A DNA stretch of 64,000 bases from UBA9676 sp963741615 (GTDB lineage Bacteria > Actinomycetota > Actinomycetes > Streptosporangiales > Streptosporangiaceae), in NCBI GenBank assembly GCA_963741615.1, contig CAVUIU010000018.1, forward strand, positions 1 through 64,000, written 5' to 3'. Both the position numbers and the translations under genes were made by a program. The notes beneath the pieces were generated by a model, which was not told where the DNA came from, ran no database searches, and was given only the letters and a program-made list of their open reading frames with translations. Every line of letters starts with the position of its first letter. The stretch's first letter is position 1. Positions 34,549-42,133 of the stretch are shown here, in pieces.

Positions 34549-36255
34549 ATGGCCGAGTCCATGCTGCAGCAGAAAATCACCAGGATGCGCCAACGGCGGA
34601 CCGCCCCGCTGATCCTGGAAATCGATCTCACCGAGGGCCTGGCCGACGAGCCGCCGGCCGACCCGGTCTCCGCACTGCTCACCATGCGCCGGGTCCGCCT
34701 CGCCGACGTGCTGGACGGGCTGCGCCGCGCCAGGGCCGATGACCGGGTGAAGGCGCTGGTGGTGAAGCTCGGTGGACGGCCGATCGGGCTGGCCCGGGTC
34801 CAGGAGCTGCGGGCCGCCGTGCGGGAGTTCGCCCGCTCCGGCAAGACCACCGTGGCCTGGGCGGAGACGTTCGGCGAATTCTCCCCCGGGAACGTGCCGT
34901 ACTACCTTGCGACCGCGTTCGACCGGATCTGCCTCCAGCCATCCGGGGAACTCGACCTGACCGGGATCAGCCTCCAGCAGCTGTTCTTCCGTGACGCGAT
35001 GGACAAGCTCGGCCTCGACTACCAGATCGCGAAGCGGCAGGAGTACAAGAGTGCCGCCGAACGGCTCACCGAACGCGGCTTCACCGGACCAGCCAGGGAA
35101 GCCATGCAGCGGCTCGCGTTCTCCCTCACCCAGCAGCTCACCGACGCGATCGCCGAGCGGCTGCAGATCCCCGGCGGCGAGGCCAGGGACCTGATCGACC
35201 ACGGCCCGTTCCTGGCTGCCGAGGCGCTGGACGCCAGGCTGGTGGACTCACTCGGCTACCGGGACCAGATCTACGCCGACGTCCGCGAGGCGGCTGGGCC
35301 CGACGCCTTCCTGCTCTATCTCGGCCGTTACCAGCGTTCCCGTGCCCTCGCGCAGCGGGCGCGCAAGCTGCCCAACCCCTCAGAGAACGTGATCGCGCTC
35401 ATCCACGCGACCGGCCCGATCCGGCGCGGCCGTAGCGGGCGCGGCCCGGTCGGCGGCGGGTCGATGGGGTCCGACACGATCGCCGCCGCGCTGCGGACCG
35501 CCACCAACGACCACCGGGCCCGGGCGATCGTCCTGCGGATCAACAGCCCCGGCGGCTCCTACGTGGCGTCCGACACGATCTGGCGCGAGGTGGTGCGGGC
35601 CCGCGCGGCCGGCAAGCCGGTCGTGGTATCGATGGCGGACGTGGCCGCCTCAGGCGGCTATTTCATAGCGATGGCGGCGGACTCGATCGTGGCGCAGCCA
35701 GGCACGCTGACCGGCTCGATCGGGGTGCTCGGCGGCAAGCCGGTCACCGCCAGCCTGCTGCAGCGCGCGGGGGTGAGCGTCAACGCGGTGACCGAGGGCC
35801 GGCACGCGGACATGTTCACCACGACGCGCCCGTTCAGTGACGAGGAATGGGCGCGGCTGAATACCTGGCTCGACCGGATTTACGAGGACTTCACCAGCAA
35901 GGTCGCCGATGGGCGCGGGCTGTCCATGGACCAGGTGCACGAGGTGGCGCGGGGACGGGTGTGGACCGGCGCTGACGCGGCGGCGAACGGGCTGGTGGAC
36001 CAGCTCGGCGGGCTGGACACCGCGGTGGCGCTCGCCCGCCGCAAGGCCGACCTGCCGGACACCGCGCCGCTGCGGCTCTTCCCGCGTGTCCGGCCGCTGG
36101 ACCGGTTGCGCCCGCCGGAGTCGAGCGAGGACCGGGCCGCCGCCCGCGCCAGCCTCCTCGCCGAGAGCTGGGGGCCGCTCTGGCGGCTGGCCGGCGGCGC
36201 CGGCCTCCCGCCGTTCGGGCCGCTGCAACTCCAGGGTCACTGGATCATCCAGTGA
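34549..36255 (+). CDS. sppA: Signal peptide peptidase SppA, 67K type
   Basis: A 568-residue serine protease with tandem S49 domains. The N-terminal half provides the general-base Lys (KRQEYKSAAERLTERGF) and the C-terminal half the nucleophile Ser (MADVAASGGYFIAMAAD), with INSPGGSYVASD between. There is no N-terminal membrane helix, unlike E. coli SppA, so it may act at the membrane from the cytoplasm. Family members degrade cleaved signal peptides or other membrane peptides. ATG 34549 is preceded by AAGGTGGGATGC; TAAGGT there could also be a -10 for a near-leaderless message. Its stop overlaps the flavin reductase start. Confidence 0.9.
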   Translation: MAESMLQQKITRMRQRRTAPLILEIDLTEGLADEPPADPVSALLTMRRVRLADVLDGLRRARADDRVKALVVKLGGRPIGLARVQELRAAVREFARSGKTTVAWAETFGEFSPGNVPYYLATAFDRICLQPSGELDLTGISLQQLFFRDAMDKLGLDYQIAKRQEYKSAAERLTERGFTGPAREAMQRLAFSLTQQLTDAIAERLQIPGGEARDLIDHGPFLAAEALDARLVDSLGYRDQIYADVREAAGPDAFLLYLGRYQRSRALAQRARKLPNPSENVIALIHATGPIRRGRSGRGPVGGGSMGSDTIAAALRTATNDHRARAIVLRINSPGGSYVASDTIWREVVRARAAGKPVVVSMADVAASGGYFIAMAADSIVAQPGTLTGSIGVLGGKPVTASLLQRAGVSVNAVTEGRHADMFTTTRPFSDEEWARLNTWLDRIYEDFTSKVADGRGLSMDQVHEVARGRVWTGADAAANGLVDQLGGLDTAVALARRKADLPDTAPLRLFPRVRPLDRLRPPESSEDRAAARASLLAESWGPLWRLAGGAGLPPFGPLQLQGHWIIQ

Positions 36256-36788
36256 CCGAACGTCTCGCGCCCGGCCAGACGGCGTCCCCGCCGTCATCCG
36301 GTGAGCACGCGGAGGGCCTGGCGGAGGCGCTGGCGTCGTTTCCGACGGGCATCACCCTGGTCATGGTGGCGGACGGGCGGGACGACATCGGGACCACGGT
36401 GAGCGCGTTCTGCCCGGTATCACTGTCACCCCCGCTGGTGCTCGTCTCGCTCATCGCCGGCTCCTACCCGGCCGAAGTGCTCGGCCGGGTGGACAGGTTC
36501 GCGGTCACCATGCTCGCGGCCGGCCAGCGCGCGCTCGCCGGCCGCTTCGCGGTGGCCGGCCGCCCCGGTGCCCGGCTGCTGCTGGATGGCGTTCCGCACC
36601 GGCGCGGCCCGGCGTCGGGTGCCCTCATCCCCGACGGTGGGGTGGCGGCGCTGGAGTGTGAGGCCGTGCAGCGCGTCCCCGCGGGGGACCATGTCCTGGT
36701 CATCGCCTCGGTGCTGCGGGTCCCCTATGTGGCCGAATCCGCCGAGCCGCTGATCCGGTTCGCCGGCCGCTACCCCGGCCTCCGTTGA
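36252..36788 (+). CDS. Flavin reductase-like FMN-binding protein
   Basis: 178 residues of the flavin reductase/HpaC family, which supply reduced FMN or FAD to two-component monooxygenases. Family features: ASFPTGITLVMVADG, then GTTVSAFCPVSLSPPLVLVS, and a late LECEAVQRVPAGDHVLVIASV with the typical acidic and His positions. The GTG at 36252 overlaps the sppA stop (GTGA), so it is coupled to sppA although no functional link is known. No monooxygenase partner lies next to it. Confidence 0.88.
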   Translation: MTERLAPGQTASPPSSGEHAEGLAEALASFPTGITLVMVADGRDDIGTTVSAFCPVSLSPPLVLVSLIAGSYPAEVLGRVDRFAVTMLAAGQRALAGRFAVAGRPGARLLLDGVPHRRGPASGALIPDGGVAALECEAVQRVPAGDHVLVIASVLRVPYVAESAEPLIRFAGRYPGLR

Positions 36789-36801
36789 CCCAGGTCGACC
36801 C

Positions 36802-36890
36802 CATCCTCGCCCGGCCGCCCGGGAGTGACGCCCATCCTCGCCCGGCCCGCGCAGCGCGACGCCCATCCTGGCGCGGCCGCCGGTGCCGGA
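36802..36890. repeat. ~31-bp tandem repeat after the flavin reductase gene
   Basis: Almost three copies of a unit starting CCCATCCTCGCCCGGCC, separated by variable GC-rich bases. No gene is present. Confidence 0.7.
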
Positions 36891-36925
36891 TGAGAGGTGC
36901 CGCCGGACACGGGACCAAGGCGGGA

Positions 36926-37259
36926 CGGCCTCTTCTGTGGACTTCCTGTGGAGAATCCGGGCCTACAGGGGGATAACTATGGCCGAACTGTGGACAGTTT
37001 GTGGACGGCTAAAAGATCTTGAAATTACTGGCCGAAACCCCTTGTGCCGCCAGCGCGGGAGGGCGTAGAAATCTCTCACCGCCGAAAACGGGAACCACCG
37101 GGGGGCACCCCGGACGCAAGGGGAACTGGGCAACTGGGACTTCAAGCGGGTATCCGGCTTGGTGGCTGATCGAGCGGAACGGGCGCTGAGCATGAGGTAA
37201 CAGTGTCTGGCACTGCGAGATCGGGCGGGCCCCTCCATCTCATGCGTGGAGGGGCCTTT
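36926..37259 (+). ncRNA. Structured element, copy 1 (putative RNA with terminator)
   Basis: A 334-bp block without a convincing reading frame, repeated almost exactly 766 bp downstream. The plus strand has nested complementary segments: CCCCTTGTG (37040) with CGCAAGGGG (37115), CCGCCAGCGCGG, GGCG...CGCC enclosing 37070-37080, CCGGGGGGCACCCCGG, CGGGTATCCG and AGTGTCTGGCACT, ending with a 10-bp terminator stem. A -10-like TAACTA (36974-36979) is flanked by TGTGGA repeats. It matches none of the actinobacterial RNAs I can recall (tmRNA, RNase P, SRP RNA, ydaO, cobalamin or T-box leaders). A 6S/Ms1-like RNA remains possible because of the size and terminator. Confidence 0.55.
37228..37259 (+). 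terminator. Intrinsic terminator, copy 1
   Basis: GGCCCCTCCA / TGGAGGGGCC perfect 10-bp stem, 9-nt loop TCTCATGCG, followed by TTTCCCTTAT. This is strong for so GC-rich a genome. Confidence 0.8.
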
Positions 37260-37691
37260 CCCTTATCCGGAGGCGTTTCCCCTCTGCGTGCGGGCTCCTC
37301 TCTCCGCGGAAGCCTTCTCTATGCGGAAGCCTTCTCTATGCGGAGACCTTTCCCCCTATGCGAAGGGGCCTTTCCAGCACCATGGACGGCCTTCCCGCGG
37401 GAACGGAGACGGCGCCGAGCTCGAAGCCGAAGTGTGGAAGTGGGACGGCGGCAAATGGGACGGCGCGGGCTCTTCCGGCGCCGGGCCACTCGACCAGCTC
37501 GGCCCCGTCAGCCGCTACGGGGTCTGGGCCTTCATCAAGGTCCGCACCGACCCCCACGGCCTCGGATTCCCTTCCCCGGCGGCTTGACAAGAACAAGCGG
37601 CATCCCCGCCTAGCGCGGAGATGCCCTTCCCCGATACGGCCCGGCCGCCCTTATGCGGACAAGTTCGGGCAGGCATGAAACCAGCGCGGGG
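37260..37691. other. Spacer between the duplicated elements; short repeats and a gene relic
   Basis: Contains two exact 17-bp units GCGGAAGCCTTCTCTAT (37306-37339) plus a degenerate third, and several TATGCGG-type motifs. A plus-strand frame through 37420-37587 encodes a Trp-rich stretch (EVWKWDGGKWDGAGSS, VSRYGVWAFIKVRTDP) with the look of real protein but no start with an SD. It is probably a gene fragment that I do not recognise. No complete gene is seen. Confidence 0.45.
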
Positions 37692-38025
37692 CGGCCTCTT
37701 CTGTGGACTTCCTGTGGAGAATCCGGGCCTACAGGGGGATAACTATGGCCGAACTGTGGACAGTTTGTGGACGGCTAAAAGATCTTGAAATTACTGGCCG
37801 AAACCCCTTGTGCCGCCAGCGCGGGAGGGCGTAGAAATCTCTCACCGCCGAAAACGGGAACCACCGGGGGGCACCCCGGACGCAAGGGGAACTGGGCAAC
37901 TGGGACTTCAAGCGGGTATCCGGCTTGGTGGTTGATCGAGCGGAACGGGCGCTGAGCATGAGGTAACAGTGTCTGGCACTGCGAGATCGAGTGGGCCCCT
38001 CCATCTCATGCATGGAGGGGCCTTC
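37692..38025 (+). ncRNA. Structured element, copy 2 (putative RNA with terminator)
   Basis: Near-identical to 36926-37259. I see a handful of differences in 334 bp, e.g. GGCTGATCG versus GGTTGATCG, GATCGGGCG versus GATCGAGTG, and one change in the terminator loop (ATGCG to ATGCA). The stems listed for copy 1 are all kept, and the changes fall in loops or outside paired segments. The sequence after the terminator differs completely, so the duplication ends there. Either a recent tandem duplication or gene conversion keeps the copies alike. Confidence 0.55.
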
Positions 38026-38026
38026 T
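37994..38026 (+). terminator. Intrinsic terminator, copy 2
   Basis: The same 10-bp stem as copy 1 (37994-38003 with 38013-38022), followed by TTCTCTATT. Confidence 0.8.
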
Positions 38027-38103
38027 CTATTGTGCCCAATCCGCCGGCATGTACCCTCAGCGACACGCCGACGGTTTTAGCGGCCTGCCGGGCCGGTGGC
38101 CCC

Positions 38104-39309
38104 TCAGGCTGGCGGCACCGCGCCGGCGGCGAGTTCGCCCGCCCGCCAGACAGCGGCGACGATGGGCACGCCTGGGCGGTAGGCGGGGTAGGCGTGAGAC
38201 GGCGCGTCCAGCAGCACCAGGTCGGCGCGAGCGCCCACGCCCAGGTGGCCGACGTCGGTGCGGCGCAGCGCGCGTGCTCCGCCCGCGGTCGCCGCCCACA
38301 CCGCCTCCTCGGTGGTCAGGCGCATCTCCCGCACGGCGAGCGCGATGCACAGCGGCATGCTGGAGGTGAAGCATGACCCCGGGTTGCAGTCGGTGGCGAT
38401 AGCCACGGTCACCCCCGCGTCCAGCAGCCGCCGGGCCTCCGGGTAGGGCTGCCGGGTGGAGAACTCCACGCCGGGCAGCAGGGTGGCGACCGTGCTCCCG
38501 GCCGCGAGCGCGTCCACGTCCGCGCCGGTCAGGTAGGTGCAGTGGTCGGCTGAGGCGGCGCCTGCCTCCACCGCGACCTGCACCCCCGGGCCCGGTCCCA
38601 GCTGGTTAGCGTGTATCCGCGTCATCAGCCCCGCTGCCTGCCCGGCCACAAGGACGGCCCGCGCCTCGTCCGCCCCGAACGCCCCCTGCTCGCAGAACAC
38701 GTCGATCCACCGGGCATGCGGAGCACATGCCGCGAGCATCGGGCCGCATACCAGGTCCAGGTACGCAGCGGGGTCGGCCTCGAACTCCGGCGGCACCACA
38801 TGCGCACCGAGAAAGGTCACTTCCCCGGTGATCCCGGCGGCGACCGCCACGCTGCGCCGCTCATCGTCGACCGTGAGCCCGTACCCGGACTTGCATTCCA
38901 GGGTGGTCGTCCCCTGGCGCAGCATCTCGGCGGCCAGCCGACCTGCGTTCGCCCGCAGCCGTTCGTCGCTGGCCGCCCGGGTAGCAGCGACCGTGCTGCG
39001 AATGCCGCCCGCGCGGTAGGGCGTGCCGGCCATCCGGGCGGCGAACTCGGCACTGCGCTCACCGGCGAACACCAGGTGGGCGTGTGAGTCGACGAAGCCA
39101 GGCAGGACCGCCCGTCCGCCGCAGTCGGCCATGTAGTCGGCGGCGGGAGCCCGCGCCGCCGGCCCGGTCCAGGCCACCCGGCCGTCCTCGACCACCAGCG
39201 CCGCGTCGGTGACCGCCGTGAAAGGGCCCGGGCCGGCGGACCCGGGGGAATACCCGGCATCGGGCGCGTTGGTGACCAGTTCCCCGATGTTCGTGATCAG
39301 CGTGCTCAC
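38104..39309 (-). CDS. hutI: Imidazolonepropionase
   Basis: Third step of histidine degradation: hydrolyses imidazolone propionate to formimidoylglutamate. A 401-residue metal-dependent amidohydrolase: VLPGFVDSHAHLVFAGERSA with the HxH metal site, RQGTTTLECKSGYGLT, FLGAHVVPPEF, IDVFCEQGAFG, MTRIHANQLGPG, SADHCTYLTGAD and ATDCNPGSCFTSSMPLC. The GTG start has GAGGCAGC upstream. It lies 4 kb from hutF/hutU with unrelated genes between, so the hut genes are split into at least two units. Downstream of its stop lies the duplicated structured element. Confidence 0.95.
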   Translation of the reverse strand: MSTLITNIGELVTNAPDAGYSPGSAGPGPFTAVTDAALVVEDGRVAWTGPAARAPAADYMADCGGRAVLPGFVDSHAHLVFAGERSAEFAARMAGTPYRAGGIRSTVAATRAASDERLRANAGRLAAEMLRQGTTTLECKSGYGLTVDDERRSVAVAAGITGEVTFLGAHVVPPEFEADPAAYLDLVCGPMLAACAPHARWIDVFCEQGAFGADEARAVLVAGQAAGLMTRIHANQLGPGPGVQVAVEAGAASADHCTYLTGADVDALAAGSTVATLLPGVEFSTRQPYPEARRLLDAGVTVAIATDCNPGSCFTSSMPLCIALAVREMRLTTEEAVWAATAGGARALRRTDVGHLGVGARADLVLLDAPSHAYPAYRPGVPIVAAVWRAGELAAGAVPPA

Positions 39310-39401
39310 GCTGCCTCACGCTAGCCGCCGCAGCCGGCCTGTGCCCCGGCGGCCCCGTGCCCGCCGCGCCGCCCCCCGGGCCTGGACCGTGCCGGGAGAT
39401 C

Positions 39402-39830
39402 TCAGGCGAAGTCGCCGGGGGTGAACTCCCTGGGCTCGACCAGGACCAGCCAGTTGCCGGAGTTGTCGCGCATGACCGCCTCCACGCCGTAGGGGCGGTC
39501 CGACGGCTCCTGCAGGAAGGTGACGCCCTTGGCGCTGAGCTCCTCGAAGGTCTTGCGGCAGTCGTCGACCCGGAGCCCCAGCCCGCCCATCTTGCCCGCT
39601 TCGAGCTGGCGCCGGATGAAGTCGGCCGCATCCGGCTCGAGCGGCGGCCCCGGCAGCATCAGGGTGACTTCCAGCTCGGGCTGGCTGGGGTGGCCCACCG
39701 TGACCCAGCGGAACCCCTCACCCATGGTGACGTCGGTGCGGGGCTCGAAACCCAGGACGTCAACGTAGTAGTCACGCGCCGCGCTCTGGTCGAGGCAATA
39801 GACGGTGACGAGCGAGATGTTTGTAATCAT
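39402..39830 (-). CDS. VOC-family (glyoxalase-like) protein
   Basis: 142 residues with the vicinal-oxygen-chelate fold: ISLVTVYCLDQSAARDYYVD and LGFEPRTDV open the first module, FRWVTVGHPSQPELEVTLM the strand with the metal-site position, and GVEAVMRDNSGNWLVLVEP closes the second module. Proteins of this type include glyoxalases and dioxygenase-like enzymes; the substrate is unknown. It follows an AraC regulator (78-bp gap) on the same strand, a recurrent pair in actinobacteria. The minus-strand hexamer TAGGCT ends six bases before the ATG. Confidence 0.85.
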   Translation of the reverse strand: MITNISLVTVYCLDQSAARDYYVDVLGFEPRTDVTMGEGFRWVTVGHPSQPELEVTLMLPGPPLEPDAADFIRRQLEAGKMGGLGLRVDDCRKTFEELSAKGVTFLQEPSDRPYGVEAVMRDNSGNWLVLVEPREFTPGDFA

Positions 39831-39836
39831 GCGGCG

Positions 39837-39842
39837 AGCCTA
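39837..39842 (-). promoter_or_regulatory. -10-like hexamer for the VOC gene (leaderless)
   Basis: TAGGCT on the minus strand, six bases from the ATG at 39830; no SD. This would give the VOC gene its own promoter downstream of the AraC gene. Confidence 0.45.
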
Positions 39843-39908
39843 GGCCGGGGCCGCGGGCCGGTGCTTCTCCCAGATTGCGCGAACGGGGCTCCCGGGCGCC
39901 GCGCCACG

Positions 39909-40400
39909 CTAGCTGGATGCTGCGGCCCCCGGTCCTGATGTGCGCCCCGCCGGCGCCGGCCCTGCTGCGTGCCCCGCCGTCCCGCCCGGGTCCAGCACGC
40001 CGCGCATGAACAGGTAGCAGCCGGGGATGCGCGGTCCGCCCCGTGCCGCCCACCGGTCGCGGTAGGCGGTTGGGGTCTCGCCCACGAGCTGGGCGAAGCG
40101 TGACGAGAACGACCCGAGGCTGGAGAACCCGACGAGCATGCAGACTTCGGTCACGGTCAGGTTGGCGGCGCGCAGCAGGTCCTGGGCCCGCTCGATGCGA
40201 CGGCGGGTGAGATAGCGGATCGGGGTCTCCCCGTAGGTCGCCTCGAAACAGCGGGCGAAGTGGAACTTCGACACCCCCGCGACCGCCGCGAGCTCATCCA
40301 GGTCCAGCGCGCGGGAGTAGTGACGGTCGATGTGGTCGCGCGCGCGGCAGAGATGGGGCAGCAGCGGCAGGGCCACCGCGCGCGTCACCGTTCCGCTCAC
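39909..40400 (-). CDS. AraC-family transcriptional regulator
   Basis: 163 residues, essentially the DNA-binding half only: HIDRHYSRALDLDELAAVAG, SKFHFARCFEATYGETPIRY (first HTH), then RIERAQDLLRAANLTVTEVC, MLVGFSSLGSFSSRFAQ (second HTH) and GETPTAYRDRW. No N-terminal sensor domain is present, but a ~45-residue Gly/Ala tail follows. GTG 40400 is taken as start because TATTCT on the minus strand ends six bases upstream. It probably controls the adjacent VOC gene. Confidence 0.88.
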   Translation of the reverse strand: MSGTVTRAVALPLLPHLCRARDHIDRHYSRALDLDELAAVAGVSKFHFARCFEATYGETPIRYLTRRRIERAQDLLRAANLTVTEVCMLVGFSSLGSFSSRFAQLVGETPTAYRDRWAARGGPRIPGCYLFMRGVLDPGGTAGHAAGPAPAGRTSGPGAAASS

Positions 40401-40406
40401 CCCACG

Positions 40407-40412
40407 AGAATA
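40407..40412 (-). promoter_or_regulatory. -10-like hexamer for the araC-type gene (leaderless)
   Basis: TATTCT on the minus strand, six bases before the GTG start at 40400; no SD. Confidence 0.45.
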
Positions 40413-40425
40413 CGTAGCGGGAAGG

Positions 40426-41269
40426 TCAGGCGATCTGGATGGACCGTTTGGCGAGGCCGAACCAGAACCCATCGATGACGCTCCGCGCGTCCTTGAGGTC
40501 CCCCGAAGCCGCGCCCAGGGTGACGAACAACGGCGCGAAATGCTCGGTGCGGGGATGCGCCTGCCGGGCGGCGGGGGCCTTGTGCTGGAAATCGAGCAGC
40601 GCGTCGATGTCGCCGTGTGCGAGCGCCTCAGCGCCCCAGTGATCGAACTCGGACATCACCGATGACACCGAGCCGTCCAGGCTCATGGCGCGCAGGTTAT
40701 GGGTGAAGAAGCCGCTGCCCACGATGAGGACGCCCGCATCGCGCAACGGCGCGAGCTTGCGCCCGACCTCGAAGAGCTGCTGCGGGTCGAGGGTCGGCAT
40801 GGAGATCTGCAGCACCGGGACATCGGCGCCGGGGTACATCTCTACCAGCGGCACGTACGCGCCGTGGTCCAGGCCGCGGTCGGGGATGTCCTGCACTGGG
40901 AGTGCCCGCGGTCCGCAGCAGTGTGCGGACGTCCGCCGCGAGGCCGGGCGCGCCAGGCGCTGGATAGGTGACCTGGTAGTACCTGTCGTCGAAGCCCCAG
41001 AAGTCGTAGACCAGCGGCGCGGTGGTGGTAGCGCCAATGGCAAGCGGCGCCGATTCCCAGTGCGCCGAGACCATGAGCACCGACGCCGGCCGGGGAAGGC
41101 TGGCGGACCAGTCAGCGAGTTGCCTGGTCCACAACGCGTCGTCAGCCAGTGGCGGCGCCCCATGGCTCAGGTAGATCGCGGGCATGCGGCCAGCCGTGGC
41201 CTCGCCCGCTGCCGGGGTGGATGCTTCCCGGGTCGCTGGTCGTGTCGCCGTGTGCTCGCCAGACATCAT
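40426..41269 (-). pseudogene. DODA-type extradiol dioxygenase, frameshifted
   Basis: Two overlapping frames make one 4,5-DOPA-dioxygenase/YgiD-like protein of about 280 residues. The N-terminal part (from ATG 41269, AGGAGGCGC upstream) has MPAIYLSHGAPPL and VLMVSAHWES; the C-terminal part has GLDHGAYVPLVEMYP, GSGFFTHNL and EHFAPLFVTLGAA. These are the metal and active-site His regions. The frames meet at about 40897, where ACTCCCAGTGCAG has one base too many: ACTCCAGTGCAG would read TPVQ and keep the frame. Either a recent mutation or a sequencing error in a C-run. It is controlled with marR by the operators at 41312 and 41445. Confidence 0.8.
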
Positions 41270-41311
41270 GCGCCTCCTGCTGCTGAACCTACCGCTTGGT
41301 TCCGGTAACAG

Positions 41312-41326
41312 TTCAAATTCAAACTA
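41312..41326. promoter_or_regulatory. Operator, DODA side
   Basis: TTCAAATTCAAACTA is the reverse complement (one mismatch) of the site at 41445-41459. It overlaps the probable -35 (TTGAAC, minus strand) of the DODA gene. Probably bound by the adjacent MarR protein. Confidence 0.6.
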
Positions 41327-41333
41327 CATTCCC

Positions 41334-41420
41334 CGCCCATCCGCCCGCCCATCCGCCCGCCCATCCGTCCATCCGGCCATCCATCCCACTCCGGCCATCC
41401 ATCCACCCGCCCCCCGACCA
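41334..41420. repeat. CCATC-rich short repeats
   Basis: Copies of CGCCCGCCCATC followed by CCATCCGGCCATCC-type units fill the space between the two operators. Confidence 0.7.
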
Positions 41421-41444
41421 TCGATGGCCATCCATCGTGCAACC

Positions 41445-41459
41445 TAGTTCGAATTTGAA
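41445..41459. promoter_or_regulatory. Operator, marR side
   Basis: TAGTTCGAATTTGAA lies where the -35 of the marR promoter (-10 TAGGCT at 41470) would be, so binding would give autorepression. Confidence 0.6.
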
Positions 41460-41469
41460 TAACAGCCGG

Positions 41470-41482
41470 TAGGCTGGGCCGG
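41470..41482 (+). promoter_or_regulatory. -10-like hexamer, leaderless marR-type gene
   Basis: TAGGCT (41470-41475) ends six bases before the GTG at 41482; no SD. Confidence 0.5.
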
Positions 41483-41944
41483 TGGCAGACGCATCATCCT
41501 GGCTGGACGAGACGGAGATGGCCGCCTGGCTCGCGTTCCTCGACGTCAGCCACCGGCTGGACCGGGTCATCGAGCAGCAGCTCAGGCGGGACGCGGGCCT
41601 CTCCCATGCGCAGTACGAGATCCTGTCCCGGCTGGAGTCGCGCCGGCGGGCAACTGCGGATGAGCGAGCTCGCCGATGTGATCATCGTGTCCAGGAGCGG
41701 CCTGACCTATCAGGTCACCCAACTGGAGCGGGCGGGCCTGGTCCGCCGCGAGAAGTGCCCCACGGACGAGCGGGGTGTTCTCGCGGTGCTGAGCGGCACC
41801 GGGCGCGCCGCGCTCCGCCGTGCCGCCCCCGGCCACGTCCGGGTGGTGCGCCGTTACCTGATCGACGCGCTCACGCCCGCACAGCGCTCCGCCCTCACCG
41901 ATGCCCTGTCCGCCGCCCGTGACCGCCTGCACCCAACATCGTGA
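41482..41944 (+). pseudogene. MarR-family regulator, frameshifted
   Basis: The first frame gives MADASSWLDETEMAAWLAFL and AGLSHAQYEILSRLES, and a second frame (+1) gives QLRMSELADVIIVSRSGLTY, VRREKCPTDERGVLAVLSGTG and the C-terminal dimerisation helices. Together they are a normal MarR protein of ~153 residues. The frames meet near 41640-41650, in GTCGCGCCGGCGGGCAAC, where one G or C too many explains the shift. The winged helix and DERG wing are complete. It is divergent from the DODA gene, with shared operators between. Confidence 0.8.
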
Positions 41945-42120
41945 TCACGCCGCACACGGACTAACGCATCGAAGGATCCCAGAAGGAGGGGCGTCACGGA
42001 GGGCGGCGGTCACCTGCGTTCAATCGGCCGAACCAGAGGGTCACGTCGCCAAGATCGATCCGCACACGGCCTCCCTCACAAGCGCAGGCGCGAAGAACTG
42101 CAGCCTAGGGCCTGCTTGCT

Positions 42121-42133
42121 TATTCTCGGTGGG
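42121..42133 (+). promoter_or_regulatory. -10-like hexamer, leaderless glycosyltransferase
   Basis: TATTCT (42121-42126) ends six bases before the GTG at 42133; no SD. The rest of the 188-bp gap after the MarR gene shows nothing recognisable. Confidence 0.45.

Noticed and set aside
36936..37005. Chromosome replication origin
   Set aside because: Only four loose TCCACA boxes per copy, and no dnaA/dnaN/gyrB neighbours.
36926..37259. c-di-AMP (ydaO), cobalamin or T-box riboswitch
   Set aside because: Some short pieces are reminiscent (GGGAACCACCGGGG), but the conserved cores of these classes are missing and no gene follows the terminators.
37246..37587. Complete small gene between the structured elements
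   Set aside because: Its first codons overlap the terminator stem and the first half is repeat-derived; only the last ~55 residues look protein-like, so it is treated as a relic.
41312..41460. CRISPR-like repeats around the CCATC units
   Set aside because: The units are 12 bp or less and degenerate, with no spacers and no cas genes.
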